A stretch of DNA of 64,000 nucleotides from Dasypus novemcinctus. Its lineage: Eukaryota; Chordata; Mammalia; Cingulata; Dasypodidae. A program made the position numbers and the translations under genes. The first letter of the stretch is position 1, and every line of letters starts with the position of its first letter. The notes under the pieces were generated by a model. The model searched no databases and was not told the origin of the DNA. It worked only from the letters and a program-made list of their open reading frames with translations. Shown in pieces: positions 12,013-25,354 of this stretch. The stretch spans positions 4,464,001 to 4,528,000 of the forward strand of contig NC_080677.1 of NCBI RefSeq assembly GCF_030445035.2. Direction: 5' to 3'.

Positions 12013-12150
12013 GGGGAGCTGATATGGCTCAGTGGTTGAGAACTGGCTTGCCACACACGAGGTCCCAGGTTCAATCCCCATCCCCTGATACTTCAAAAAT
12101 AAATAAATGAACAAAACAAATCATAAACATATAAATGAATAAATAAATAG
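12013..12150 (+). repeat. DAS-SINE, short form, tandem neighbour
   Basis: The copy starts GGGGAGCTGATATGGCTCAG. It has an intact A box (TGGCTCAGTGG) and B box (GGTTCAATCCC) and an A-rich tail of AAATAAATAAATGAAC type. It begins within a few bases of the preceding SINE's poly(A), which is consistent with insertion into the A-rich tail of an existing copy, a preferred target for L1-type endonuclease. Confidence 0.88.
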
Positions 12151-14609
12151 TAAAAATGGGTCTCGAAGGGAGAATATCCAAGGATCATTTCTGGCTCATC
12201 CTTGTTTCCCTCACTATGGTCCTGCACACATAGCAGGTATTTATTGATACACTTTTTTTGTTGCACGGATGAAGGAGATCCTGGAACACTTCATCATCTT
12301 AACATTAAATGACTGGGTAACCACAGATTTGGCTGGACTGCCAAATGGGGATGGGTGGATGGGGGTATCTCCAGCAGTTCTGCCATATGAAAAGCCTGAC
12401 ATAGCCACAAAGAAAATGTGAAAGAGTGCCAGAATCAGAGACATATACATAAAGAACTTTTGGCAAGAGACAGTGGTAAAGACCAGTGGAAACTCACCAG
12501 CCACAGGCGGAATATTTTCCAAGTCTCCTCCGTCTTCACTGGGTCACACCAGCATCAGATAAAAGAATCCCAGGGAGAGTCCACAGTTCTTGGTTTGTTG
12601 TCCCCAGCCAGAATCATCCCCGGGACACCAAGCTCATGAGCTCCTCTCCTTCCTAATATCTCAAGCATTGTCTTGTGCAATCACCAATGACTTCTGTTAT
12701 TGCTATGGGTGACCCTTCCTTCTTAGCATTTTCAAGCAGAGGCATCTCCTCCTGTTTCCCAAGATTTATGTTGACACCAAAGTCAGCTCTTAAAAATACC
12801 AATGAGGACTTCAGCACAAGCCTACTGCCACAGATCTCCCATTATGCTCCCAAATCTGCTCTCCCATGTCCAGTATCTTAGATCCTATTCTCTGTGGCCA
12901 CTTGGGACTGATTTCATAAAGAGAGAGCCAGAGAATCCTTAGACGCAAAGCCTAGCATCCTAAAAAAGCACACTCACCCCACCACCCCACCTGCCCCCTA
13001 TGGCTGAATCTCTTCAAATGTGTCCTTCTCAGAAGACTTTCTCTGTGTTGCCATGGAAACCCTGAGATTTCAGTGGAGATCCTTATGTCCTTATGATTAA
13101 GAACCTTAAATCTGATATCTCTGGGCCTGATCACCTCCAAAGTATCTTCACTCATCAACAGAGAGGCCTTTGGGACCCCCATGGAAACAGGACTCCAGGT
13201 TGAGGACCCTAGAATGCCCAGGATTCTACGATGTAGGGCCACCTTCCTTGGGGCCCTATGCTCATAAAACTTTGCCCCTATCTAGCCTTTAAGTCCATGA
13301 AATTCCATAGCAAACCAAACGGTGCAAGTTTCTGTCACACCAATACAGTTGAAGATCTAAAGTAGCCCTGCAGCCCCACCCTTTCGGGTCAGAAGATTGT
13401 TGAAAGGTCCACAAAGCACATGTCATATAAGCCCCCACAAAGAGGAGCTGAAAAGCTTTGGGACCATGTGGCTTGAGCTGCCCACCTCCCTGCCATCAGG
13501 TTGAGATGCACTTTGGAATGCACAATCCAAACTGCTCACCAGAGGAAAGCACAGAAGGGAGCAGCCCAGAGTGGAATCAGCAGCAAGAGTGAGGTGAGCT
13601 TATTCACTGCTGGCATATTTGGCAAGTGGTTCTCAAATGCAAGTCTGTGCTGGGCACAAGGCACCCTGCAGGTCATGAGGCAATAAGAGCCCAGAATGGG
13701 AGAGTGGTAAGGGGTCCCTGAGGTGTAGGATGGCCACGGCAACCAGGGGCAGTTGCCCAGCTCAGACCCTCATGGCAACGGAGTCCTGAAAGGCCAGGTC
13801 AGTAGAGGGGTCAAGCCTTGGTGTGACTCTAAACCAGGGCTTCATTAAACCACTGAGTTAGTTTCTTTCCTAGGAACCAAGAAGCATGGACCTGGTTGTC
13901 ATTTTTTTTCCTTAAATTAATATAAAAATTGAGAACATGGCAGGATTAGGAAACAAGCAGCCACTTCACCCATCCAGCTAATGGGTACCAGTCCCACCTG
14001 CCACTGTTCTCCCCTCCCAGGTTGCATTTGTATGGGCAGGAAAAGGGTCCTTATCTCCATTTTCTACACCAGGGGACTGAGGCTTCCCTGGGAAGCCCAC
14101 ACACACACAAAGAAGTCTGGGATTAAGTTCAGCAAGTAGCATGGGAATAAGAGCATAATAATCTATGAAGCAAAGTGTACGAGAAAAACCAAAAGTGACT
14201 GTGGACTGGGTGCCAACTAAGAAGATAAGCAATGGAAACTCTCTGTGCTCAAAGGAGGTGTAATAACCAAAAACAAAAGTCTGGGCCTTGATGAGAACCT
14301 CCATTCTATTTCCTAGAAATGCTTTAAAACTCTGTGTTTAGCTGGGTTTTCCGTCCTGTGTTGGAGATCCTTGTCCAAGTGAGTTGAAGGCTCTGAATGG
14401 TTGTCTGAAGGAATGGAATAAAGTAGTTTCATTGAGTCAGCCTTCCTGTGTGTTCTTTTACTTCAGGGTGACATGATTTGACTTATGGTTGGAGAAACAA
14501 GAACCTCTAAAGTGAGAAATACTCATTTTCAGCATTCATATCTTTCTGAAGTTGAAAATTGGCAGGGTTTGGGATATGGTTGGCTTACAGAAATGTTTGG
14601 TTTAGTTCA
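12151..14609. other. Unique sequence, no gene recognised
   Basis: This is about 2.5 kb of moderate GC content. Open frames of 60-108 codons on both strands have no recognisable domain. I see no RNA gene and no clear repeat. Confidence 0.45.
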
Positions 14610-17600
14610 GAGATTCTAAAAACAGCTTTACTAAAGTATAGTTGACATGCAACAAACTGTACATATTTAAAAGGTACAATTTGATAAGTTGTGATGTATT
14701 TACTCGTCACAATCAAGATAATGATCAAATCCATCAACCTTCAAAAGTTCCTCATGCACATTTTTACTCACTCCTCCCTCTTCCGTGTACATGTTCAGTC
14801 CACCCCATGCTATCTCCAGGTAACCACTGATCTGCTTCCTGCCACATTAGATTAGTTTGCATTTTCAAGAGTTTTATATAAATGGAATCATACAGTATGT
14901 ATTGATTTTTGTCTGACTTCCTACACTCAATATAATTATAATGTTTTGAGATTCTTCAATGTTGTATCACGTATAGGTAATCCCACCTTAATGATGAATA
15001 AGTATTCCATTACATGGCTATACCATAATTGGTTTTTTTTCTTTACCTCTTGTACATTTGGATTGTTTCCAGTTTGGGACTATTATAAAAAAAGGCTGAT
15101 TTGAACTTTTGCACATCAGTCTTGATATGAACATATGCTCTCATCCCTGTTGGGTAACTACCTAGCAGTGGAATCTCTGGCTCATGTGGTTGGTGTGTTT
15201 TGAACTTGTTAAGTAGCTTCCAAACTGTCTTCCAGAGTAGTTACATCAATGTACATTCCCACGAGAAGTGCATGAGAGCTCTGATTCCTCCACATCCTCT
15301 CTAACACTTAGCATGATGATTCCTTTGCATTGCAACCATTTCAATAGGTGCATAGTGGCATTTCATTGTGGTTTTAATTTACACGACCATAATGTTTAAT
15401 GGGGATTTTGATTATCTACTCATTGCTTTTTAGCAATCCATACATCCTCTTTGGTGAAGTGTCTGTTCACATCTTTTGCCCCTGTTTTGTTTTTATTTTG
15501 TTCGTTTTTTTGTTTTTTGTTTTTTCTATTTTTTGGCCCATGTTTTTAATGTATTGTTTTTATGATCATTAATGAGTCTTGAGAGTTTTTGTCACATTTT
15601 CTGAACACAAGTCCTTCTTCAGGTATATGCATTGCCAACATTTTCTCCCAGTCTGTGGCTTGTATTTTCATTCTACAGAGTCTTTCAATGATCAGCTTTT
15701 AATTTTGATAAAGTCCAATTTATAATTTTTCCTTTTATGTATTGCACTTTTGGTATCATAGTTAAGAAATCTTTGCAAGATTGAAAACATGTTTTCTCTG
15801 TTTTCTTACAAAAGCTTTATACAAAGTGAATTTGTATATATATATATACACACACACATATATATATATGATTTTTCCAGCACCCTTTGCTGATAAGTCT
15901 CTCCAGTACTGAGAAGACCCTTTGTCGAAAATCAGTTTTCCATAAATGGGTCTATTTCTAGATTCTCTATTCTGTTCCATAGTTATATTTGTCTGGGTCT
16001 ATGCTAATACTGTATTGTCTTGATTGCATATTATGATGGGTCTTTAAATTGGCTAATCTTACTTCTCCAACTTTGTTCTTTTTCAAAGTTATGTGTTTTG
16101 CTATTCTAGATCCTGTGCAAATCCATATGAAGTTTAGAATTAGCTTGTCCATTTCTACAAGAAAGTCTACTGGAATTTTTATTGAGAGTCCATTGAATCC
16201 ACAGATCAGTTTGGAGACTATCGACATCTTAAAATATTAGTGTTCTGTCCCATGAACATGGTATATCTTTTTATTTAGTTAGTTCTTCTTTAACATCTTT
16301 AGGGACATAATTTGTAGCTTTCAGTATGCAACAATTTCACATCTTTTGTCAGACTTATCCCTAAATATTTCCTATTTTAACATTATTTTAAGTGGTATTG
16401 TTTACTAATTTCCTGTTGTCTGATGCTAGAATATAGACATGCATTTAATTTTATATTGTCATCCTGTATATCACAACCTTATAAAACTACTTTATTAGCT
16501 CTAGTAACTTTTCTTGTCATTTCATTTGCTTTTTACATAAACAGTCATGTACATCATGCATATACATCAAGGCAGTTTTATCTTCCCTTTTCCATCTGGA
16601 TGTTTTTGATTTCTATTTCCTACCTTATTTTACTGGTTGTCTTCAGTGCAGTGTTGAATGGAAGTGGTTAGATCAGATAGCCTTGCCTTGCTCTTGATCT
16701 TAGGGGCAAAGTATCCACTCTTTCAGAATTAAGTATGATGTTTGCTATAGGTTTTTCATAGATAATCTTTATTAAGTTGAGTAAATTCCCTTTTATTTCT
16801 AATTTGCTGAAAAGGTTTTTTTACTCTGTAATGGATGTTTGAATTGTATCAATGCTTTCTCTGCATTGATTGAGATGACCATGTGATTTTTATCTTTTAT
16901 TTTATAAATATGGTGAAATATACTGACTTTGGAATAATAAACTAGCATTGCATTCACAAGATATACCCACTCAGTCATAATGTTTTATCATTTTTATACA
17001 TTGTTGCATTCAATATGCTAAATCTTAAGGTGTTTTACATTATGTGTGTGAGGAGCATTTATTACGGGTTTTTTCCCCTTATAATAGCTTTTTCTGGTGT
17101 TTGTATCAAAGTAAGGCTGGCCTCATTGAATAAGTTAGAAAATATTTCTGTCTCTTCAGTTTTCTGGAGGAGTTTCTTTACAATTTGTTTTATTAAATGT
17201 TTTGTGGAATTCTCCAGTGAAAACCTCTGGGCCTTGGAGTTTTGTTTGTGGGAAGGTTTTTAACTATAAATTCAATGTGTTTAATAGATATACGGAGTTT
17301 CTGGTTATCTGTCTCATCCTGAGCATACTTTAGTGGCTTGTGCCTTTCATGAAATTTGTTCATTTTATCTAAATTGCCAAATCTACTTCCATAAAGTAGC
17401 TCAGAATATTTATTTTTTCTCTTTTAGTGTCTGTAGTATCTGTGGTGATGCCATCTCTATCATTGCTAATATTGGTAATTTGTATCTTTCTCTTTTTTCC
17501 CTAATCAATATGACTAGAGGTTGGCCAATTTTATTGATCTTCTCTACTGGCTTTTATTTTATTGACTTTCTCTGACATTTTTGTTTGTTTGTTCATTTGT

Positions 17601-18110
17601 TTTCTATTTCATTTATTTCTGCTCTGATCTTTGTTTCATTTCACCTGCTTAGTTTGGATTTAATTGCTTTGTTTTTTCTGGTCTTTTAAATTGGAAACTG
17701 AGGTCTTTGTATTTAGTCCTTTTTTCTTTCTTATGTAGATGTTTAGTAATATATACATTTCCTCAAGTACTGATTTATCAGCATTCCACACATTTTTATA
17801 TATTTTTATTTTCATTCATTTCAAACTATTTTCTAATTTTCATTTTGGCTTTTTATCTGACCCCTAGGTTATGTAGGAGTACATTATTCAGTTTCCATAC
17901 TTTGGGGATTTTCAAGATTTAGATTTTACTGATTTCAAATATAATTCCATTGGGGTCAGAGAAGATACTTTATATGATTTGAATCCTTTTTATTTTTGAA
18001 ATTTATTTTATGTACTGGAATATATTCTCTCTTGATAGATATGTCACATGTACTTGAAAAAAATGTAAGTGCTGTTATAAGGGTAGCATGTTCTATTTGA
18101 CTTGAACTTA
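14610..18110 (-). mobile_element. Old L1 LINE, minus strand, about 3.5 kb
   Basis: The left end, AACAGCTTTACTAAAGTATA, is the reversed start of an L1M-type 3' UTR. The element then reads backwards through ORF2: the C-terminal region (about 14.9-15.9 kb), the segment for LILNFIWICTGSRIAKHITLKK at about 15.97-16.23 kb, the reverse-transcriptase region at about 16.8-17.1 kb, and more N-terminal ORF2 at 17.4-18.1 kb. Every frame carries multiple stops. A TA/CA simple repeat has expanded inside it at 15833-15870. It is more diverged than the 18.6-25 kb L1. Confidence 0.8.
15833..15870. repeat. (TA)n(CA)n(TA)n microsatellite
   Basis: An alternating TA run is followed by a CA run and a second TA run, nearly self-complementary at its two ends. 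It lies inside the old minus-strand L1. It is a likely length-polymorphic site. Confidence 0.9.
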
Positions 18111-18429
18111 GAAGAACAATAAACTCTAACATGAGAATGTTTAGTCTTCAGCATTTTCCTCTTCTGGAGGTTGGGAATTGGAAGGCCCTGTGCTGCATTT
18201 TCCCCATAAAAATATCTGGTTTAGTCCATAGGGTATTTTAAAATATCTAAATAATTTTAACATTTAGAAATTAGGAAATTCAAATTAAATCAAAATTTCT
18301 AACTATTTTGAAAAATTCTAAGATCTGGCAACACTGGCCCCATTCTCTCAAAACAAAAATAATTCAAGGATATTCTCAGAGTTAAGATGGGAAATTTTAT
18401 GTTGTATATATGTTTCATTATTAAAGAGA
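18111..18429. other. Short AT-rich gap between L1 copies
   Basis: This is low-complexity AT-rich sequence ending in a GAGAGAGA run at about 18425. It may be more of the older plus-strand L1 3' UTR seen from 18430, but it is too decayed to assign. Confidence 0.35.
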
Positions 18430-18610
18430 GAGAGAAACTAAGGAGATAATGACACTTAAATACAATACATATTCCTGGACTGGATCTAAAATGGGTGAGA
18501 TAATTCTCCAAAGGATATTACTGGGACATAGAAAGAAATTGGTATATAGACTGTATGTTTTATGTCAATGCTAAAATTCTTAAATGTGATAATTCTACTT
18601 AAGGTAGAGT
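18430..18610 (+). mobile_element. Older L1MB/L1MC 3' UTR, left half
   Basis: AAGGAGATAATGACACTTAA, TTCCTGGACTGGATCTAAAA and TTAAATGTGATAATTCTACT match the ordered motifs of an old L1 3' UTR. The match stops where the GC-rich 5' region of the younger L1 begins. A fitting continuation appears at about 25355-25700, so the two pieces are read as one element split by insertion. Confidence 0.55.
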
Positions 18611-20327
18611 TATCTACCAGGACCGGCTGAAAGGTAACGCCATCAGGCCGGATCGGGCTGTTTCTGGAACCTACAAAGCAGGAGGTGTCTGGAGGTCAAT
18701 CTGGAGAGACTGCTACAAAATTAGTGCTTCCTCAAGGTAAAGCTGTGGGTTTCTAACACTGAACTCGGAAGCTGTGGGAAGGTAAATCCCTTCCCCCAGC
18801 AAAGGGCTGCAGCTTCCCCTGAAAACTACCAGCTGCCTGGCAGAGTTCCCAAGCCCCGTGTTCCCTAAATGCGTGAACCCCAAGCCCATGTTCCCTGAAC
18901 CCCACAACCCACATATCACAGACACACGTACCCCGAGTCCACATTCTCCCGGGCCTCTGTTTCCTGAGCCCAGCAATCCCGGAAATCCAGCACTGCCCTA
19001 GCCTGCCAAACTTGGAGTAACTGCAGGAGTAGAAGGGTTAACAGGGGAAGTGCTGAGGGGCCCAAGGAGTCCAGGTTCAATTTTCTGGTCCCCCCCTTTT
19101 ATTGAGTTTGGAGGAGCAGACCAGCTGACTTGGGGAGAGCCTAGGAAGAGAGCAGAGGCGAATCTGCTGAGAAAGCCTGATTTACCTAAATGCCCTGGGA
19201 TAGGAAACTTGGTCTGGGAGAAGGTGGGGTCAGAAAATTAACTAGCCCCCCTGTAGCACACTTCAGGGAGAGGGACAGTAGGATGGGCTTTGCAGGCTTA
19301 CAATAGCATATTTAGGGTTCCTGGCAAGGAGTGGGTGCTCTATCTCAAGAAATTAAGAGACAATATTTTCTGAGATGAGTTGGTTCACCAGGGCCCATTT
19401 GTATCTCCTATGGGGGCCCTCAAACAGCCTTCCTACAATGCTGGGAGAGAGGGAAGTGAGGAAGGGAGAAAGGGGGAGGTCAGACTCCTAAGCAGTTTAT
19501 TCAATTGCAAAGTGGATTCCTTCCTTGAGGACTTATCTGGTCTTTTTTGTTGGTTTGTTTTCTTGTTTTTCCTTCCTCTTTATCCCCCCATGGTCCTTCT
19601 TTTCTTTTTTTCCTTTTTCTTTTTCTTGCTAGCTTATTTTTTTTTTCTTTTCCTTTTTCCTTTTTTTCTTCTTTTTTCTTTTATTTTATATTAGGTGCTG
19701 CAGGCAACATCTCTTATTTGCTGTGCTTCTTCCTCCTCAATTTCTTCCTTCCTGTGTATACTGATTTTGGTTACCAATTCTATTCCCTTTCCTTTACACC
19801 TTTCTATCCTCCATCATTTATTGTTTCTCTTACATTCCACCTTTCTTTGTTTACCCCTAATATTTCTGACTTTTATCTCTAATACCTCTATTCTGATTTC
19901 TACCTTTCATTCACTCTTTATGTTATTGTCCTTTCTTTTCTCTTTCCCTCTCTCTGGACCACACTGGCCTTTTAATTCATATTATTTTCCTCCCCATATT
20001 CAGTTTACTATCTCATTATAGGTACTCTACTTTTTTACTGTTACAACACTACACAGCTTACATGAATTCAATGTCCATTTTCCTAGATCTCACATGGTTT
20101 TTCTGCTAACATTCACTATCATAACTACTATTATATTTTTCTTTTATTACCCCTTTTGCTTTCACTGACTAATATTTTCCTTCAAGGGAACTTAGCCAAC
20201 AACAAGGAAATAGAATAAGAAGAACATAGTGACAATGGGAAGACTTAACATGCACACAAAAGCAACAACAAATTAAACCCCAACATGAAGAAACTAATCA
20301 ACTGAATAAAACTATCAAGATAAAATG

Positions 20328-21314
20328 ATGACCAGAAAGCAACAAAAAACTACAACCCATACCAATAATCAGAAAAACATGACCTAATCCAATGAACAAA
20401 CTAAAAACCAGGAAGAGAAATGGTACACCAAACAACTAATTAAAGCTCTCAAAACATGTATCATGGACCAATTAAATGAAGTGAAGGAAGAGATTAAGGA
20501 TATTAAGAAAACACTTGGGGAGCATACAGAAGAAATTGTAATCAGGCACAAAAAGATAACAGATATGATGGGGATGAGCAGCACAATCCAAGAAATTAAA
20601 AATACACTCTCAGCAAATAACAGCAGATTTGAAGAGGCAGAGGAAAGAATTAGTGATTTGGAAGACAGTACATCTGAAATCAAACAGATAGTAGAATTGG
20701 TCAATAAAAAGATAGAAAAAAATCCAGCAGGGACTTAGGGACCTGAATGACAACACAAAACATGCAAACATATACATTATAGGCATCCCAGAAGGATTCA
20801 GAAGGGAAAGGGGACATAAGGGGAGTTGGAGGAAATAATGGCTGAAAACTTCCCAAGTCTATTGAGGGAGATGTAGGTACATGTCCAGGAAGTGTTGGGC
20901 ACCCAGAACAGTAAAAATCTTTACAGGCCTACCCCAAGACATATACTTGTCAAATTATCCAATGCACAAGACAAAGAGAAAATACTGAAGGCAGCAAGAG
21001 AAAAGAGAACCATCACATACAAGGGAAGCTCCATAAGATTAAGTGCTGATTTCTCATCTGAAACCATGCAGGCAAGAAGGCAGTGGTATGGCATAGTCAA
21101 GGTACTAAAAGAAAAGAATTTCCAACCAAGAATACTCTATCCAGCAAAGCTAGCATTCAAAAATAATGGAGAATTCAGAATATTCACAGATAAACAGAAA
21201 CTAAGAGAGTATGTCAACAAGAATCCCGCCCTTCAAGAAATACTAAAGGGAGTTCTGCAGGAGGAAAGAAAAAACAGGAGAGACAGGGTTAGAGGAGAGT
21301 GTGAGAACAATTAA
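20328..21314 (+). pseudogene. L1 ORF1 remnant (RNA-binding chaperone protein)
   Basis: In active L1s this protein coats L1 RNA as a trimer. The start codon is followed by the typical basic N-terminus (TRKQQKTTTHTNNQKN), then a stop at codon 20 (20385-20387). A heptad-rich coiled-coil segment lies in 20463-20738 (MDQLNEVKEEIKDIKKTLGE onward). A frameshift near 20720-20890 separates it from the RRM and C-terminal domains, the latter with KRTITYKGSSIRLSADFS. Length without the breaks would be about 330 residues, normal for the family. Confidence 0.85.
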
Positions 21315-21375
21315 AAAGACAAAAAGAGATTAAAAACATCTAACAACATATGACAAACACAAATCCAAAGAAAAT

Positions 21376-24300
21376 ATGGCTAATATAAGGAATTCCTTGA
21401 AAGTAATAACACTGAACATCAATGGATTAAACTCATCTGTTAAGAGACACAGACTGGAAGAAATGGATAAGGAAATAAGACCCATCTATATGCTGTCTAC
21501 AAGAAACACATCTTAGACCCAGGGATTCAAGGAAATTGAAAATGAATGGCTGGAAAACAATCTTACAGGTAAACAATAACCAAAAAAGGGCATGAGTAAC
21601 TATATTAATATCAGAAGAAATAGACTTCAAATGCAAAACTATTGTGAGACACAAAGATGGACACTACATATTAGTGAAAGGGATAATATTTCAAGAAGAA
21701 AGAACATTCATAAATATTTATGCCCCTAACAAGGATGCCTCCAAATATGTGAGGCAAACACTGCAAAAACTAAGGAAAAGACAAGATGCCTCAACAATTA
21801 TAGTGGAAGACTTTAACATACCATTGCCACCACTGGACAGAACATCTCAAAAAAGAATCTATAAAAAAGACATTGAATAATATGATAGAGGATGTGGACA
21901 TCATAGAAATATATACAGAACATTACACCCAAATACAGCAGTATATACATTCTTCTCAAGTGCACATGGATCATTCTCCAAGATAGACCACACACTAGGC
22001 CACAAAGAAAGTCTTAATGAATTCAGAAAGATTAAAATCATACCCCAAAGGAAGAAGAAAGAAAAAAATAACAAAGATCAGAGCATAACTAAATGAAATA
22101 GAAAATAAGAAAGCACTTGAAAAAATAAACAAAACAAAGAGCTGGTTCTTTGAGAAGATCAATAAAATTGACAAACCCTTAGCTAGATTAACAAAGAAAA
22201 AAAGGGAGAAGATGCAAATACACAAAATAAGAAATGAGAAAGGGGATATCACCACTGACCCCACTAAAATAAAGACTATAGTAAGAGAATACTTTGAAAA
22301 ACTATATTACAACAAGAAAGACAATTTAGAGGAGATCAACAAATTCCTAAAAACACATAAGCAGCCTACATTGACAAAAGAAGAAATCAATGATATCAAC
22401 AAATCAATCACAAGTAAAAAGATAGAATCAGTCATTAAAAACTTCCCAACTAAGAACAGCCCTGGGCCAGATGGATTCACAGGTGAATTCTACCAAATAT
22501 TCCAGAAAGAACTAGCACCAGTCTTGCTTAAACTTTCCAAAAAATCAAAATAGAAGGAACATTGCCCAACTCATTTTATGATGCCAACATTACCCTAATA
22601 TCAAAACCAAACAAAGACACTACAAGAAAGGAAAATTGCAGACCAATCTCTCTAATGAAACTAGATGTGAAAATCCTCGACAAAATATTTGCTAATCATA
22701 TTCAACAACATATTAAATGAATTATACACCATGACCAAGTGAGTTTCATTCCTGGTATGCAAGGATGGTTCAACATAAGACGATCAATTATTATAATACA
22801 CCACATAAACAGATTGAAGGAAAAAAAACACATGATCATATCTATATATGCATAAAAGCATTCAATAAAATACAGCACCCTTTCTTGATAAAAGCACTGC
22901 AAAAGATAGGAAGAGAAGGAAACTTTCTGACCACAATAAAGGGTATATATGAAAAACCCACAGCTAATATCATTTACAATGGCAAAATCCTAAAATCTTT
23001 CCCTCTAAGATCAGGAACAAGGCAAGGATGCCCACTATCATCCCTTCTATTTAACATTGTGTTAGAAGTACTTGCTCGAGCACTGAGGCAAGAACTAGAT
23101 AAAAGGGATCCAAATAGAAAGGAAGAAGTCAAAATTTCACTATTTGCAGATGACATGATCTTATACATAGAGCACCCTGAGAAATCTACAACAAAACTTC
23201 TAGAACTTATAAATGAGTTCAGTAAAGTTGCAGGTTATAAGATCAATGCACAGAAATCAGTAGTATTTCTGTACACTGATGATAAGCAATCTGAGGAGGA
23301 AATCAAGAAACAAATACCATTTACAATAGTAAATTAAAAAATCAAATACCTAGGAATAAATTTAACTGAAGAAAACTACACAACACTGTTCAAAGAAATC
23401 AAAGAAGAACTAAATAAGTGGAAAAATATTCCCTGTTCATGAATAGGAAGACTAAATATTATTAAGATGTCTATCCTACCAAAACTGATCTACAGATTCA
23501 ATGCAATTCCAATAAAAATCAACACAGTATTTTTTAATGAACTAGAAAAACTATGAAATTTATTTGGAAAGGAAAGAGGCCCCAAATAGCCAAAGATATA
23601 CTGAAAAAGAAAAATGAAATCAGAGGAATCACACTACCTGAATTCAAAACATACTATAAAGCTACAGAAATGAAAATGGCTTGGTATTGGCACAAGAATA
23701 GACACACTGATCAATGGAACCTAATTGAGAATTCAAATATAGAACCTCATATATACAGTCATCTGATATTCAACAAGGCCACCAAGCCCACTCAACTGGG
23801 AGGGAATGGTCTCTTGAACAAATGGTGACTACAGAATTAGATATCCATATGCAGAAGAAGGAAAGAGGATTACCATCTCACACCTTATATAAAAATCAAC
23901 TAAAGATGGATTAAAGACCTAAATATAAGAGCCAAGACCATAAAGACCTTGGAAAACAATGTAAGGAAGTGTCTACAGGACCTTGTAATAGGAAATGACT
24001 CCCTGAACTTCACACCCAAAGCATGAGCAGCAAAAGAAAAAATTGATAAATAGGACTTCCTCAAATTAAAGCCTTTTGCACCTCAAAGGAGTTTATGAAG
24101 AAATAGAAAAGAGAGCCTACCCAAAGGGAGAAAATATTTGGTAACCATATATCTGATAGGAGACTTATATCCTGCATATATAAAGAACTCCTATATCTCA
24201 AAAATAAAAAGATAACCCATTTTAAAAATGGACAAAAGAACTGAACAGACACTTCTCCAAAGAAGAAATACAAATGGCTAAAAAGTACATGAAACAACGC

Positions 24301-24820
24301 TCGAAATCACTAGCTATTAGGGAAATACAAATCAAAACTACAATAAGGTACCATCTTACTCCTATAAAAAAACAGAAGACTACAAGTGCTGGAGAGGATG
24401 TGGAGGAATGGGAACACTCATCCACTCCTGGTGGGAGTGCAGAAGGATCCAGCTGTTCTGGAGGACAGTTTGGCCATTTCTCAAAAAGTTAACTATAGAT
24501 TTACCATATGATCCAGCAATGCCATGGCTGGGTATATACCCAAAAGAACTGAAAATAAGGACATAAACTGAAATATGCCCACCAACGTTCATAGCAGCAT
24601 TATTCACTATTGCCAAAAGTTGGAATCAACCCAAATGCCCATCAACAGATGAGTGGATAAATAAAATGTGGTATATACATACAATGGAACACCACTCATC
24701 TGTAAGAAGGAATACAATACAAGCACATGTGATAACATGGATGAATCTTGAAGACCTTATGTTGAGTGAAGCAAGCCAGGCATTGAAGAACAAATACTGC
24801 ATGACCTCTCTGATATGAAA
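21376..24820 (+). pseudogene. L1 ORF2 remnant (endonuclease and reverse transcriptase)
   Basis: ORF2 normally nicks target DNA and reverse-transcribes L1 RNA. The N-terminus reads MANIRNSLKVITLNINGLNS, the start of the AP-type endonuclease, but a stop lies at 21514-21516. The endonuclease DFN motif is at about 21.81-21.84 kb. The reverse-transcriptase palm motif FADD is intact at 23143-23154, preceded by the RQGCPLSSLLFNIVLEVLA block. The C-terminal region continues through 23553-23828 ([13 protein letters not shown]) to about 24820. At least eight frame breaks separate these pieces. The FADD box has survived, but the protein is clearly not made. Confidence 0.88.
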
Positions 24821-25020
24821 TAAGCAAACCAAGTTGTCTCAGAGAGCTAGAGACTGGAAGATAGGTTTAAAGGAATTTGGTGGGGGGAGAGGAAGCTTGG
24901 GAGCTGACGCCTACATGGGTGAAGTTTATGATAAGCTGGAGCTTCCATTTTATCCAGGAGAACTATGAAGAAGTATAAAGGAGGCCAACTGAACTAAGCA
25001 GACATACTAATGATAATTTG

Positions 25021-25354
25021 CTGGGGCAACAAAGTCTCCTGCCTCTGTGAGAAATACCAACAGGTCAATGTTGATGACAGTCTTCTAACACTCACCTGAT
25101 GTCCCAGATCGTGGACAGATATCCTGCTCCTTCAGTTTGCTGATTAACTGAATGTTGCCCAAGGACATTCCACCCTGATTAACCCATGCACCCCCTCACT
25201 CTTTCTCCTCTTGAACAGTCATATAAGCTTCATTCCACAGCTTATCATTTTAAGCAAAAACACCTGCTTTGTGCTTCTCTGCATGCATGATGTTCTTGCT
25301 CAATAATAATTTCCTCTAGTTTACTGAAGGTCATCAATTTTTTATTAACATAAA
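25021..25354. other. Unassigned 3' segment with LTR-like features
   Basis: After the L1 3' UTR similarity fades there are about 300 bp with a pyrimidine tract (CCCCTCACTCTTTCTCCTCT), a TATA-like CATATAAG and a poly(A)-signal-like AATAATAA. These recall a U3-R-U5 layout, but I cannot place it in a known LTR family. It may instead be a subfamily-specific L1 3' UTR. Confidence 0.3.

Larger units (their letters stand above)
18612..25020 (+). mobile_element. Near full-length L1 LINE, inactive
   Basis: The layout is that of a complete L1: a GC-richer 5' region (about 18612-19500), a pyrimidine-rich stretch (19540-19690), ORF1 (20328-21314), a short spacer, ORF2 (21376 to about 24820) and the beginning of a 3' UTR. 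Because the 5' UTR is present, this copy was not 5'-truncated on insertion. Both frames carry in-frame stops and frameshifts, so it cannot move itself. No clean poly(A) tail is visible; the right end is taken where similarity to the other L1 3' UTRs in the window fades. The 5' edge is set by the break in the older L1. Confidence 0.8.

Noticed and set aside
18848-18990. Weak tandem pattern of TTCCCTGAACCC-like phrases
   Set aside because: Too irregular to call a minisatellite; it lies in the L1 5' region.
23143-23154. Intact reverse-transcriptase FADD box as a sign of a live L1
   Set aside because: The ORF around it is broken by many stops and frameshifts, and ORF1 has a stop at codon 20.
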